In this document: piece by piece, positions 25,394 to 34,198 of the stretch
How positions within the stretch are numbered: position 1 is the first letter of the stretch
How the letters are laid out: the number at the start of each line of letters is the position of its first letter
Assembly (NCBI GenBank): GCA_011390575.1
Contig: JAABSE010000004.1
Location: forward strand, 1-64,000
DNA length: 64,000 nucleotides
Direction: 5' to 3'
Origin: Sphingobacteriia bacterium
Lineage (GTDB): Bacteria > Bacteroidota > Bacteroidia > Bacteroidales > UBA7960
The notes under the pieces: model-generated
Database searches by the model: none
Told to the model about the DNA's origin: nothing
The model's input: only the letters and a program-made list of their open reading frames with translations
Position numbers and translations under genes: made by a program

Positions 25394-27001
25394 ATGAAAA
25401 CAACCCTAAAAAAAAGTAAGACAACCCTGCTGATAATGGCAGTCCTGTTCGTGCCATTGTTCATGCTACCCTCATGCGACCACAGTTATATTGACGAGAT
25501 TGACAACATCGGGGATTATACCTATGGTCCTGTTGTAGCAGTTCCATTGGTAAACGCAAGTATCAGCCTTGATGACCTGATTGATGTTGGCGATTTTGGT
25601 GGCATTGATGTAGACGAAGAAGACCTGATAACATTGGTGTATTCGGGACAGATATTCTCCGTTCCTGCCAGCGATATATTCTCGGTAAATGACCAGTCAC
25701 AGGTTATCACCTACGACAATATTGTGCCTGCAGGTCCTGATGGCATGACGCTACCCCCCAAAGTATTTCTCATCACTTTTGACAACAGTGAGATTCTTAC
25801 TTATATCAGTTTTCTGGAGGGCATGTTCAGAGTTTCGGCACAAGCCAGTCAGCTGGCCCAGGATGGCTACAACCTGGAAGCGACCTTCAGGATACTCAAC
25901 TCTTACGACAGCCAGGAACTGCCCATCAACGGTACAGTATCACTAAACAACCCCGGCGAGGTAGACTTATCGGGAAGCCGTATAGAATTTGATAACGAGG
26001 CCAACTTTTTCCTGGTAGAATACCAGCTGTTTATTACCGGCGACGGTTCTCCCGACAATGCTCCTTATACCATTGAGTTAAGTCAGGAAATGACTGGTCT
26101 GAAATACGACCTCATCAAGGGATATGTGGACCAGATTAACTTTCCGGTAGGAAACACCAGTGTTGCCCTGGGCCTTTTCAACAATGCAACTTTTGGCAGT
26201 TTGGTTTTCGAGAACCCGAGCATAGAATTTGCTATAGATAATTCTTTCGGGGCAGAGATAGACCTTTTTGTAGAAGAGTTCTATGCCACAACCATTGAAG
26301 ATGAAATCATCCCTGTCACCGGCCCGGCAATTGAGGAACCCTGGCGTGTGAATGCATCAGTTACGCACGAAGAACCTTTATTAACCACCTTCAAACTGCT
26401 GGATAACACCAACACGAACCTTTTTGATATTACCGAACAATCCCCCAAAGAACTTTTTTATGAAGTCACCGGTCTTATCAACCCCGATGCCGGCCAGCAG
26501 CCCACCAACTGGATTAAGCACGATAGCCAGCTCAGCATTGATATGGAAGTAAATTTGCCATTATGGGGTCGGATCAACATATTTGAACTGCAGGACACCA
26601 CTGAATTTTCTGTAAATGAACTCCCTGATGAAATGGAATGGGTTGAGTTAAAAATGAATTTTTCCAACGGGTTTCCGTTGGATGTTGAGCTTGACCTGAT
26701 CCTTCTGGATGAAAACAATAACGCTATTGATACACTGTTTGACCAACAGGATAAATTGCTGGATGCTGCACCGGTTAACCCGGCTACAAGCATTGCAGAA
26801 GAACCGATGATTTCCACCAGGATAGTATTACTGGATGATCAAAAAATAGAGAATCTTCGCAAGGCAACCAACCTGCTCATTGAGGCCAGACTCAGTAGCT
26901 TCGATCACGAAAACGGCACGACAGTAAAAATACTTGATACTTACAGAATCGGACTTGATCTGGGAATCAGAGGACAGGTTAAATATGTAGTTGAATTTTG
27001 A
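25394..27001 (+). CDS. Hypothetical lipoprotein encoded with a DUF5723 barrel
   Basis: 535 residues. The start carries a basic head, a hydrophobic stretch and a lipobox-like MLPSC with C28 as the likely lipidated residue. The rest is beta-rich and strongly acidic, with repeated sandwich-like segments (VSLNNPGEVDLSGSRIEFDN, VTHEEPLLTTFKLLDN). No enzyme motif is seen. It ends 35 bases before the ATG of the DUF5723 gene, so the two form a pair: probably a lipoprotein working with an outer-membrane barrel. Function unknown. Confidence 0.75.
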   Translation: MKTTLKKSKTTLLIMAVLFVPLFMLPSCDHSYIDEIDNIGDYTYGPVVAVPLVNASISLDDLIDVGDFGGIDVDEEDLITLVYSGQIFSVPASDIFSVNDQSQVITYDNIVPAGPDGMTLPPKVFLITFDNSEILTYISFLEGMFRVSAQASQLAQDGYNLEATFRILNSYDSQELPINGTVSLNNPGEVDLSGSRIEFDNEANFFLVEYQLFITGDGSPDNAPYTIELSQEMTGLKYDLIKGYVDQINFPVGNTSVALGLFNNATFGSLVFENPSIEFAIDNSFGAEIDLFVEEFYATTIEDEIIPVTGPAIEEPWRVNASVTHEEPLLTTFKLLDNTNTNLFDITEQSPKELFYEVTGLINPDAGQQPTNWIKHDSQLSIDMEVNLPLWGRINIFELQDTTEFSVNELPDEMEWVELKMNFSNGFPLDVELDLILLDENNNAIDTLFDQQDKLLDAAPVNPATSIAEEPMISTRIVLLDDQKIENLRKATNLLIEARLSSFDHENGTTVKILDTYRIGLDLGIRGQVKYVVEF

Positions 27002-27036
27002 AAAAATCCGCAAACCACACGAAAAAAAAGAAAATT

Positions 27037-28452
27037 ATGACAAATCATATACGCTCCTGTTTTGCAACTGTTTTTTTGCTTGCATCCATAATACTCCTGT
27101 CTGCAGGTACCGGAAAAGCCCAGCAGTATCAAACCCTATACTGGATGCAGGGTATTCCGCAGTCATCTTACAGCAATCCCGCACTCCAGCCTCTGCCCAA
27201 CTATTATGTGGGCCTCCCGGGTTTGTCTTCTGTCTACACCGGTTTCTATAATACCGGTTTTGCCGTGAAGGACTTGTTAAGACAGAATCCTGACGGATCA
27301 TTATATATAGACGACCAGAACATGCTTTCTAAACTCAAAACCCGAAACTATTTCATAGCTGATATGAACCTGGACATTCTGAGTTTTGGTTTCAGGTTTC
27401 AAGACATCAATTACCTCTCTTTTAACATCAGCGAAAGGATAGAAACACGCTTTGGCTACTCCAGAGATTTTATGCGCCTGCTCATTGAAGGAAATGATGG
27501 TTTCAGACAGGAAGGTGTGGCCGCACAAATTGGTTCTCCATCATTCGATTTTACCCATTTCAGAGAATTCGGAGTGGGGTTTTCACGGAAATGGACTGAC
27601 GAACTTACCGCTGGCGTTAGAGCAAAAGTTTTGCAGGGAATGTCAAATATCAATTTTGAAAAAACAGAACTCAGCCTCTTTACCGGCCCCGACAATTACG
27701 AATTGCTGCTCAACACCAACCTGCTTATCAACAAATCTTTTCCTTTCACCCTGGCACCCCTGGAGGATATTGGAGACAATGATTTCGATTTTGAGGACGA
27801 TGATCTTCAAAATTACTTAACCCAAACAGCCAACATGGGATTGGCCGTTGATCTTGGAGCAACCTATGAGCTGAACGAACAATTTACTTTCGCAGCCAGT
27901 ATCAGGGATTTGGGCTTTATCAACTGGAAAAGAGATGCAGAAAACTTTCGGGTAAACGGGGAGGTTGAATTTAAAGGACTTGACTTTGATGAAGTATTTG
28001 GCAACGACAACGACACTGTTTTCGAAGAAATTACGGACAGCATCATTGACTTGTTCAACCTGGAGGAAACCACCAATGCTTACACCCTGATGATGGCACC
28101 CAAATTTTTTATCTCTGCTGCATACAACCTCACTCCCATGCACAAATTTGCTCTGCTGGGAAGAGGAGAGTTATTTGCCGGGGATTTCTACCCGTCATTT
28201 ACGGCATCCTATAACTTTCAGCCCATCAATCGTTTCGGATCAACACTGAGCTATTCCATCATACACGGGAACTTCCACAACCTGGGATTAGGGTTTCATG
28301 TTAATATCTGGCCTGTACAGCTTTACGTGGTTGCCGACAACTACTTTCCGGCCTTTCAGCCCCAGACATTCCAGACATTTAACATCCATTTCGGGATCAA
28401 CATAGCAGCGGGATTCTCTTCCAAAGAACCTAAGCCCAGCTATCGCTGGTAA
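27037..28452 (+). CDS. DUF5723 family outer-membrane barrel protein
   Basis: 471 residues from the ATG at 27037, preferred over an upstream TTG at 26998 because it gives a clean signal peptide (ending near GKAQ). The mature start (QTLYWMQGIPQSSYSNPALQ) is typical of DUF5723, a PorP/FadL-like group of Bacteroidota outer-membrane barrels; the rest alternates amphipathic strands. An acidic insert (DNDFDFEDDDLQNY) lies near residue 250. It is the second gene of the pair with the lipoprotein and is closed by a strong terminator. No transport substrate can be assigned. Confidence 0.85.
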   Translation: MTNHIRSCFATVFLLASIILLSAGTGKAQQYQTLYWMQGIPQSSYSNPALQPLPNYYVGLPGLSSVYTGFYNTGFAVKDLLRQNPDGSLYIDDQNMLSKLKTRNYFIADMNLDILSFGFRFQDINYLSFNISERIETRFGYSRDFMRLLIEGNDGFRQEGVAAQIGSPSFDFTHFREFGVGFSRKWTDELTAGVRAKVLQGMSNINFEKTELSLFTGPDNYELLLNTNLLINKSFPFTLAPLEDIGDNDFDFEDDDLQNYLTQTANMGLAVDLGATYELNEQFTFAASIRDLGFINWKRDAENFRVNGEVEFKGLDFDEVFGNDNDTVFEEITDSIIDLFNLEETTNAYTLMMAPKFFISAAYNLTPMHKFALLGRGELFAGDFYPSFTASYNFQPINRFGSTLSYSIIHGNFHNLGLGFHVNIWPVQLYVVADNYFPAFQPQTFQTFNIHFGINIAAGFSSKEPKPSYRW

Positions 28453-28470
28453 CATCTTCTCATAGATACT

Positions 28471-28514
28471 AAAAAAAGGTTCTGCAGGCTACAGCCCTCC
28501 AGAACCTTTTTTTT
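28471..28514. terminator. Strong bidirectional-type terminator
   Basis: AAAAAAAGGTTCTG and CAGAACCTTTTTTTT form a perfect stem with A-run and T-run on either side, 18 bases after the DUF5723 stop. Confidence 0.9.
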
Positions 28515-28613
28515 AGGAACCGCAAAATAAATGTCAGAATTGAAGTGAAGGAATACATGCCAGATTAACATCATTACGGTAAGCAAATACCTTTTTATTG
28601 AAAAATATTTGTG

Positions 28614-28621
28614 TATTTTTG
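28614..28621 (+). promoter_or_regulatory. -7 box upstream of ccmF
   Basis: TATTTTTG, full match to TAnnTTTG, 35 bases before the ATG. Confidence 0.65.
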
Positions 28622-28656
28622 CCCCCGTAAACCTCTAATCAACAAACCGACATCCC

Positions 28657-31047
28657 ATGGACATTCAGTATGTAGGCGAACACCTGCTCCCAGGCCAGTT
28701 GGGCCATTTCTCTCTCATCATCGGACTTCTTGCAGCCTTTTTAACTGCATTCTTTTACCTGCAGGCTTCGCGCGAAAATCCTCAGGACATGAGCAGGTGG
28801 CGCAACTGGGCACGATATGCCTGGTATGCACACAGTTTCTTCATCGTTCTTGCATCGGTACTTTTAATGTACCTGTTGCTCAACCGGTATTATGAATACC
28901 GATATGTATGGGTTCATGTGGAAAACGACCTCGGTTTGGGGTACCTGATTGCCTCTTTCTGGGCGGGTCAGGAGGGCAGTCTTCTTTTCTGGGCCTTGTG
29001 TCAGGTAGCGATAGGCTTATTGTTGCTCAGGTATGCGGGTCGGTGGGAAAACAAAGTAATGTCTGTTGTTGCCTTCTCACAGGTTTTCATGAGTTCCATG
29101 TTGCTGGGGATCACATTTTTCGGGCAGCAGATAGGCTCAAGTCCATTTACGCTGCTGCGGGAGGTACCGGAGAATGCAGTCAGTGAGTTCTTCCAGAATC
29201 CCCATTATTTATCTCTCATAGTAGATGGTAACGGGCTTAACCCATTGCTGCGCAACTTCTGGATGATGTCGCACCCGCCGGTCTTGTTCATCGGTTTTGC
29301 CCTCACCCTTGTACCATTTGCCTACGCGCTTGCCGGTTTGTGGCGAAAACAATATTTAGAATGGATTCGTCCGGCATTGCCCTGGACCAACCTTGCCATC
29401 TTTTTCCTGGGAGCAGGGATTTTGCTGGGAGGAGTCTGGGCGTATGAATCGCTCACATTCGGAGGTTTCTGGGCCTGGGACCCCATCGAGAACGCTTCAC
29501 TGGTGCCATGGCTGGTCCTCGTAGCAGCCCTGCACCTGATGCTGGTAGCCCGAAAAAAGCAGGAAAATCTTTTCCCTGCATTTTTGTTTACCTTCCTGTC
29601 CTTCATTTTCGTGATTTACAGTACTTATCTCACCCGCAGCGGTGTGCTTGCCGACACATCGGTACACTCCTTTGGAAATGACGGGATGGGAAATCACATT
29701 CTTGTTTACCTGTTCTCATTGCTGATCCTTTCGGTAGTGGTACTGATAAGAAACTACCGGAAACTGCCTTCAAAAGATAATGAGGAACCCATCAGCAAAG
29801 AGTTCTGGCTTTTTATAGCCGCCATGGTGCTCGTATTATCTGCTTTTCAAATCATATTCACCACCTCTATTCCGGTCTGGAACAAAATTTTCGGAAGCGA
29901 ACTGAGTCCTCCTGCCGACGTGGTGCATCACTATAATACCTGGCAGCTTCCCTTTGCAGTGTTGGTTGCTGTTCTGATGGCACTGGCCCATTTTCTGAAA
30001 TGGGGCAGGACCGATATGAAGAAGTTTCTGACATCCTCTGCTTTGTCTTTCGGGCTTGCCCTGGCAACTTCGGTTTTGATTATTTTCTTCTCTGAAGTAA
30101 ATCAGCTGGCACACAGAATATTCCTGTTTGCAGGCATGTTTGCCCTGTTTTCCTCTCTTGACATGTTGCTCAGGTTTCGCAAAACCCTGGCCAACACTCC
30201 GGCACTCATCAGCCACCTGGGTATTGCTCTTTTCCTGGTAGCCATCGTGCTCACGTTTTCGCAAAAGGATACCATTTCCCAAAATACTTCTGGTTACAAT
30301 CTGGGAGAAGCATTCCCTGCCAATGAAAACCTGCTCTTGATCAAAGACGAGATTCTTCCCATGGGAAGTTATTTTGTTACTTACAAAGGACATCGCAGAG
30401 AAGGAGAAGATATTTTTTACCAGATTGACTTTCTGAGGAAAAACAACCAGGGGGAGTATTACAAGGTTTTCAGCTCACAACCCACCATCAAGCTGAACGA
30501 GACCATGGGCAACGTTTACAACCCTTACGCAAAAGTGTACCCTGGTAAAGATATCTTTACCTATATTACTTTTGCTGATGTGGAAAGCCATGCCGGTCAC
30601 ACCCATGCCCATGAACCGAAACTGCTGGAAACCCTTGAAATGACACGTAGCGATACCATCAGCTTTGAAAACAACCTCATGGTACTCAGCGCCATCGAAG
30701 CGGTAGATCCGGAAGAAGACGGGAGTATCATTGTTGAAGCCACCATTGATGTCATCACTCATTTTGGGCAGGAATTCCAGGTAAATCCAAGGTTTGCACT
30801 ACAGGGCAATTCCATCCATTATCATGATGATACCATCCGTGAACTGGATTACCGCTTCCGCTTCAGCGAGGTGAGCGAAAAACCTTTTACCATCATGGTA
30901 GAATTGTACCAGGAAGAGCCGGAATTTATCATCATTAAAACCATCATCTTCCCCTACATCAATTTGTTATGGCTGAGTTGTATCATTATGCTGACAGGCT
31001 TCTGGATGACTTTCCGCAAAAGATGGAAAACAAGGGAAGCAAAATAA
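28657..31047 (+). CDS. ccmF: Cytochrome c biogenesis protein CcmF
   Basis: 796 residues with about 13-15 membrane helices. The heme-handling WWD block (GGFWAWDPIENASLVPW) is at about 269-285, and conserved histidines sit in MMSHPP and SVHSFG. A long soluble insert (about 555-770) containing a His-rich HAGHTHAHEP stretch lies before the last helix. CcmF hands heme from CcmE to apocytochromes c. Here it is not next to ccmE or ccmH but has its own promoter; it could serve the octaheme protein at 3.3 kb. The His-rich stretch might bind heme or metal, which is inference. Confidence 0.9.
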   Translation: MDIQYVGEHLLPGQLGHFSLIIGLLAAFLTAFFYLQASRENPQDMSRWRNWARYAWYAHSFFIVLASVLLMYLLLNRYYEYRYVWVHVENDLGLGYLIASFWAGQEGSLLFWALCQVAIGLLLLRYAGRWENKVMSVVAFSQVFMSSMLLGITFFGQQIGSSPFTLLREVPENAVSEFFQNPHYLSLIVDGNGLNPLLRNFWMMSHPPVLFIGFALTLVPFAYALAGLWRKQYLEWIRPALPWTNLAIFFLGAGILLGGVWAYESLTFGGFWAWDPIENASLVPWLVLVAALHLMLVARKKQENLFPAFLFTFLSFIFVIYSTYLTRSGVLADTSVHSFGNDGMGNHILVYLFSLLILSVVVLIRNYRKLPSKDNEEPISKEFWLFIAAMVLVLSAFQIIFTTSIPVWNKIFGSELSPPADVVHHYNTWQLPFAVLVAVLMALAHFLKWGRTDMKKFLTSSALSFGLALATSVLIIFFSEVNQLAHRIFLFAGMFALFSSLDMLLRFRKTLANTPALISHLGIALFLVAIVLTFSQKDTISQNTSGYNLGEAFPANENLLLIKDEILPMGSYFVTYKGHRREGEDIFYQIDFLRKNNQGEYYKVFSSQPTIKLNETMGNVYNPYAKVYPGKDIFTYITFADVESHAGHTHAHEPKLLETLEMTRSDTISFENNLMVLSAIEAVDPEEDGSIIVEATIDVITHFGQEFQVNPRFALQGNSIHYHDDTIRELDYRFRFSEVSEKPFTIMVELYQEEPEFIIIKTIIFPYINLLWLSCIIMLTGFWMTFRKRWKTREAK

Positions 31048-31136
31048 ACTACAGCCAAACAGCCGATTCTCAATGATGTAATCAGCGTGCAGACATGAAT
31101 TTGAAAATCATAAGACTGTGGTAACGCTAAAATCCG

Positions 31137-31144
31137 TATTTTTG
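31137..31144 (+). promoter_or_regulatory. -7 box upstream of the DUF2520/KdsC/UbiA group
   Basis: TATTTTTG, full match to TAnnTTTG, 25 bases before the ATG at 31170. Confidence 0.6.
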
Positions 31145-31169
31145 ATCTTTAAACCATTCAGGGCTGAAG

Positions 31170-31949
31170 ATGGATCGGATCGAAAAGATTGTACTTTTAG
31201 GAGCAGGCAATGTGGCCACACACCTGGGAGCAGCACTGCAGGAAAACGGCAGACGCATCCTGCAGGTTTACAGCCGTACTATCGGAGCAGCCGAAATTCT
31301 CGCCCGCAAACTCGACACTGACTTCACCTCTGATTTGAGCTACGTATATCCGGGGGCGGACATGTATATTTTTTCCCTGGCAGATAATGCCTTGGAGGAT
31401 ATACTGAAGGCTTTTCCCCTGAAAGATGTATTTGCAGTACATACTTCAGGCAGTTTGCCCATTGAAATACTGCAAGAAGCAGGTCTGCGGGCCGGGGTAT
31501 TTTACCCCTTGCAAACCTTCTCTAAAAGCATACAGCCGGATTTTGCGAACATCCCTCTTTGTATTGAAGCAACCACCGATAACCACCGACAGGCATTATT
31601 TGAACTAGCTTCGGATATTAGCCACGATGTAAGATTCATTGATTCTCAACAACGGGAAACCATTCATATTGCAGCCGTATTCGCATGCAACTTCACCAAT
31701 CATCTTTTCAGCATTGCTGAAGAAATCCTTGAGAGCAAAGACATTTCATTCGATATCATGCATCCGCTGATTCAGGAAACCATCAGAAAGGCTGTGCAGC
31801 AGAAGCCTTCTCTTGTGCAAACCGGCCCCGCGGCAAGGAAAGATGACAAAATCATGCAAAAACACCTGGATCAACTTTCTTCTTTGCCCAATTATAGGAA
31901 TCTTTATAATTTTATATCGCAAAGTATCATGCAAAACAGCAAAAAATAA
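31170..31949 (+). CDS. Rossmann-like and DUF2520 domain protein
   Basis: 259 residues. The N-terminus has a dinucleotide-binding pattern (LLGAGNVATHLGAAL), as in F420-oxidoreductase-like and pyrroline-5-carboxylate reductase-like folds. The C-terminal helical half (from about 130) is DUF2520, with IHIAAVFACNFTNHLF and a QTGPAARKD block. The family is a putative NAD(P)-dependent oxidoreductase of unknown substrate, possibly in pantothenate metabolism in some relatives. 12 bases before the KdsC-like gene, suggesting one transcript. Confidence 0.85.
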   Translation: MDRIEKIVLLGAGNVATHLGAALQENGRRILQVYSRTIGAAEILARKLDTDFTSDLSYVYPGADMYIFSLADNALEDILKAFPLKDVFAVHTSGSLPIEILQEAGLRAGVFYPLQTFSKSIQPDFANIPLCIEATTDNHRQALFELASDISHDVRFIDSQQRETIHIAAVFACNFTNHLFSIAEEILESKDISFDIMHPLIQETIRKAVQQKPSLVQTGPAARKDDKIMQKHLDQLSSLPNYRNLYNFISQSIMQNSKK

Positions 31950-31961
31950 AACCCATCGATT

Positions 31962-32483
31962 ATGTCCAATTACAAAACCTTATTAGCTGATATCAAGACC
32001 TTTATTTTTGATGTTGACGGAGTAATGACCGATGGCATAGTTCTTCTTACTACCCAGGGAGATATGCTTCGCACCATGAATGTAAAAGATGGCTACGCCC
32101 TGCAACTGGCAGTAAAAAAGGGATACCGGATCATCGTCATTTCCGGTGGAAACTCTGAAGCGGTCAGGGAAAGATTTAAGGGGCTGGGCATAAATGAAAT
32201 ATACCTTGCCATAGGCAACAAACTGGAAGTTTTTCACAAGATTGTAAAGGAAGACAATCTTGAAATGAAAAGCATTTTATACATGGGCGATGATATCCCC
32301 GACTACGAGATAATGCGCGAAGTAGGTGTGTCAGCCTGCCCGGCTGATGCAGCCGAAGAGATAAAGCATGTCAGCAAATACATTTCTCCGGTTGCCGGGG
32401 GAAGAGGGTGTGCAAGGGATGTCATTGAACAGGTTATGAAAGTGCAGCAAACCTGGTTTGATGAAGATGGCTTTCACTGGTAA
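31962..32483 (+). CDS. KdsC-like HAD phosphatase (3-deoxy-manno-octulosonate-8-phosphatase family)
   Basis: 173 residues, a C0-type HAD phosphatase without cap. Nucleophile and acid/base aspartates D17 and D19 are in FDVDGVMTDG; motif II is VISGGNS and the Mg-binding motif IV is YMGDDIPD. Length and the GGRGCARDVIEQVM end fit KdsC, which makes KDO for lipopolysaccharide. Relatives include KDN-9-phosphatase and plant-type enzymes, so the exact sugar is not certain. Consistent with lpxB nearby at 38.1 kb. Confidence 0.87.
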   Translation: MSNYKTLLADIKTFIFDVDGVMTDGIVLLTTQGDMLRTMNVKDGYALQLAVKKGYRIIVISGGNSEAVRERFKGLGINEIYLAIGNKLEVFHKIVKEDNLEMKSILYMGDDIPDYEIMREVGVSACPADAAEEIKHVSKYISPVAGGRGCARDVIEQVMKVQQTWFDEDGFHW

Positions 32484-32518
32484 TTCTGCTTCACTGAAAC
32501 GGATATAAAAACTAAATC

Positions 32519-33472
32519 ATGCTGGCATATTTCAGACTTTTTCGTTGGCCCAACCTGGCAGTAGTGGCTTTGACACAATACCTTGTCAGATATGCCATCA
32601 TCATTCCCCTGCTTGCACAGAATGGTATTGAACCGGCACTATCCCATCTTTCGTTTGCCCTGCTGGTACTTTCTACCCTTTTTATAACAGCTGCAGGTTA
32701 TGCCATCAACGATTATTTCGACCTGCGCGCCGACCGCATCAACAAACCCGATAAAATAGTTCTGGGCAAACACATCTCCCGCCGTACAGCCATCTTTTAC
32801 CACTCATTGTTTAATGTAGCCGGTGTTGTCCTGGGTGTATTCCTTTCCCTAACCGTGGGCAACTGGCAACTTGCGTTCCTGTTTATCGTTATCCCCTTTT
32901 TATTGTGGATGTACTCCATTCGCTACAAAAAGAAGTATTTCATCGGGAATTTTATTGTAGCTGTACTGGCCGCTTTCGTGGTGGCAATTGTGTGGGTTTT
33001 TGATTTTCAGGCCCTCAACGGAACAGCCATCACCAACACTGCTGCTATCAACAGTATTTCTTTCCTGGTAAGGTCTTACGCGTTTTTTGCCTTTCTGGCT
33101 ACGCTTGTAAGAGAAATTATCAAAGATACTGAAGACATCAGGGGTGATGCCAAAACCGGATGCAAAACCATTCCCATCGTATCCGGGATAAGAACCACCA
33201 AAAGAATCATCATTTTTTTCAGTATTGCCCTGGTAGCTCTGGTCATTGCCATGCAGGTATACCTGGTGAGAAGAGATTTCGACCTGCTTTTTGTCTATCT
33301 TATTTTTGCTGTACAGCTTCCTTTTATCATGATGATCAACAAAACCATCAATGCGGCAGAAAAATCGGACTACAACTACCTGAGCAGGTTTGCCAAGCTC
33401 ACCATGCTTGGCGGGGTGCTCTCCATGGTGATTTTGTATTTTTACATTCAGGAGGGCTTTAGTATTTTGTAA
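32519..33472 (+). CDS. UbiA family prenyltransferase
   Basis: 317 residues with about eight or nine membrane helices. The first Asp-rich motif is NDYFDLRADRINKPDK near residue 68; the second is REIIKDTEDIRGDAKTG near 205. These bind the prenyl diphosphate through Mg. Bacteroidota proteins of this type are often labelled geranylgeranylglycerol-phosphate geranylgeranyltransferase, but the acceptor cannot be deduced; quinone or lipid synthesis are both possible. 35 bases after the KdsC-like gene. Confidence 0.85.
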   Translation: MLAYFRLFRWPNLAVVALTQYLVRYAIIIPLLAQNGIEPALSHLSFALLVLSTLFITAAGYAINDYFDLRADRINKPDKIVLGKHISRRTAIFYHSLFNVAGVVLGVFLSLTVGNWQLAFLFIVIPFLLWMYSIRYKKKYFIGNFIVAVLAAFVVAIVWVFDFQALNGTAITNTAAINSISFLVRSYAFFAFLATLVREIIKDTEDIRGDAKTGCKTIPIVSGIRTTKRIIIFFSIALVALVIAMQVYLVRRDFDLLFVYLIFAVQLPFIMMINKTINAAEKSDYNYLSRFAKLTMLGGVLSMVILYFYIQEGFSIL

Positions 33473-33542
33473 AATAAACAAGAAAAAAACCAATAGCCGG
33501 AGCCTTGTTGTTCCGGGTCATGAAAAATCTGACCAACACTTC

Positions 33543-34145
33543 ATGCAAATTTTCAACCAGTTAAAAAAAATCGACCTGATACTGGGCTCTCAGTCTCCCA
33601 GAAGAAAAGCATTGCTGCAGGATGCAGGCTTCCGTTTCACAACACAGGTTATCCCAACCCTGGAGAACTTTCCCTCCAACCTTGCCCCCGAAGAAATTGC
33701 TGAGTTTCTTTGCCGGCAAAAAGCCGAACCTTTCAGAAACCAGTTGCAGGAAAACAACCTCCTCATCACTGCCGACACCATCGTGGTGAAAGATAAGCAG
33801 ATACTCAACAAAGCTTCGGATGAGAAAGAAGCTTTCGAAATGCTTTCGATGCTCAACGGAACTCACCACAATGTGATAACGGGGGTTTGCCTGAGTTCAC
33901 AGGGGCAAAGTGAGTGTTTTCATGAAACCACCAAAGTATTTTTTCACACCCTTACCCGGGAAGAAATCAACTGGTATATTCAAAATTATAAACCTTTTGA
34001 CAAAGCCGGAGCCTATGGTATCCAGGAATGGATAGGAATGATTGGGGTAAAAAAAATAGAAGGATGTTTTTACAATGTGATGGGATTGCCTGTGGCGGCT
34101 CTTTTCAGACACATGAAAACGTTCCTGCAAAAGCATTTTTCTTAA
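33543..34145 (+). CDS. Maf family nucleotide pyrophosphatase
   Basis: 200 residues with the Maf signature at the start (ILGSQSPRRKALLQDAG) and the catalytic-region motif ITADTIVV, then GAYGIQEWIGM near 160. Maf proteins hydrolyse dTTP/UTP or modified nucleotides to the monophosphate and were first linked to septum inhibition. Length is usual. 70 bases after the UbiA gene and probably in the same transcript. The next gene has its own promoter. Confidence 0.88.
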   Translation: MQIFNQLKKIDLILGSQSPRRKALLQDAGFRFTTQVIPTLENFPSNLAPEEIAEFLCRQKAEPFRNQLQENNLLITADTIVVKDKQILNKASDEKEAFEMLSMLNGTHHNVITGVCLSSQGQSECFHETTKVFFHTLTREEINWYIQNYKPFDKAGAYGIQEWIGMIGVKKIEGCFYNVMGLPVAALFRHMKTFLQKHFS

Positions 34146-34164
34146 GGAGTACAGTTTTTTCTTT

Positions 34165-34172
34165 TACTTTTG
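34165..34172 (+). promoter_or_regulatory. -7 box upstream of the glycosyltransferase
   Basis: TACTTTTG, full match to TAnnTTTG, 26 bases before the ATG at 34199; it lies inside a longer possible frame and so supports the later start. Confidence 0.65.
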
Positions 34173-34198
34173 CCGGACCAACTACACCACAAACCAAT

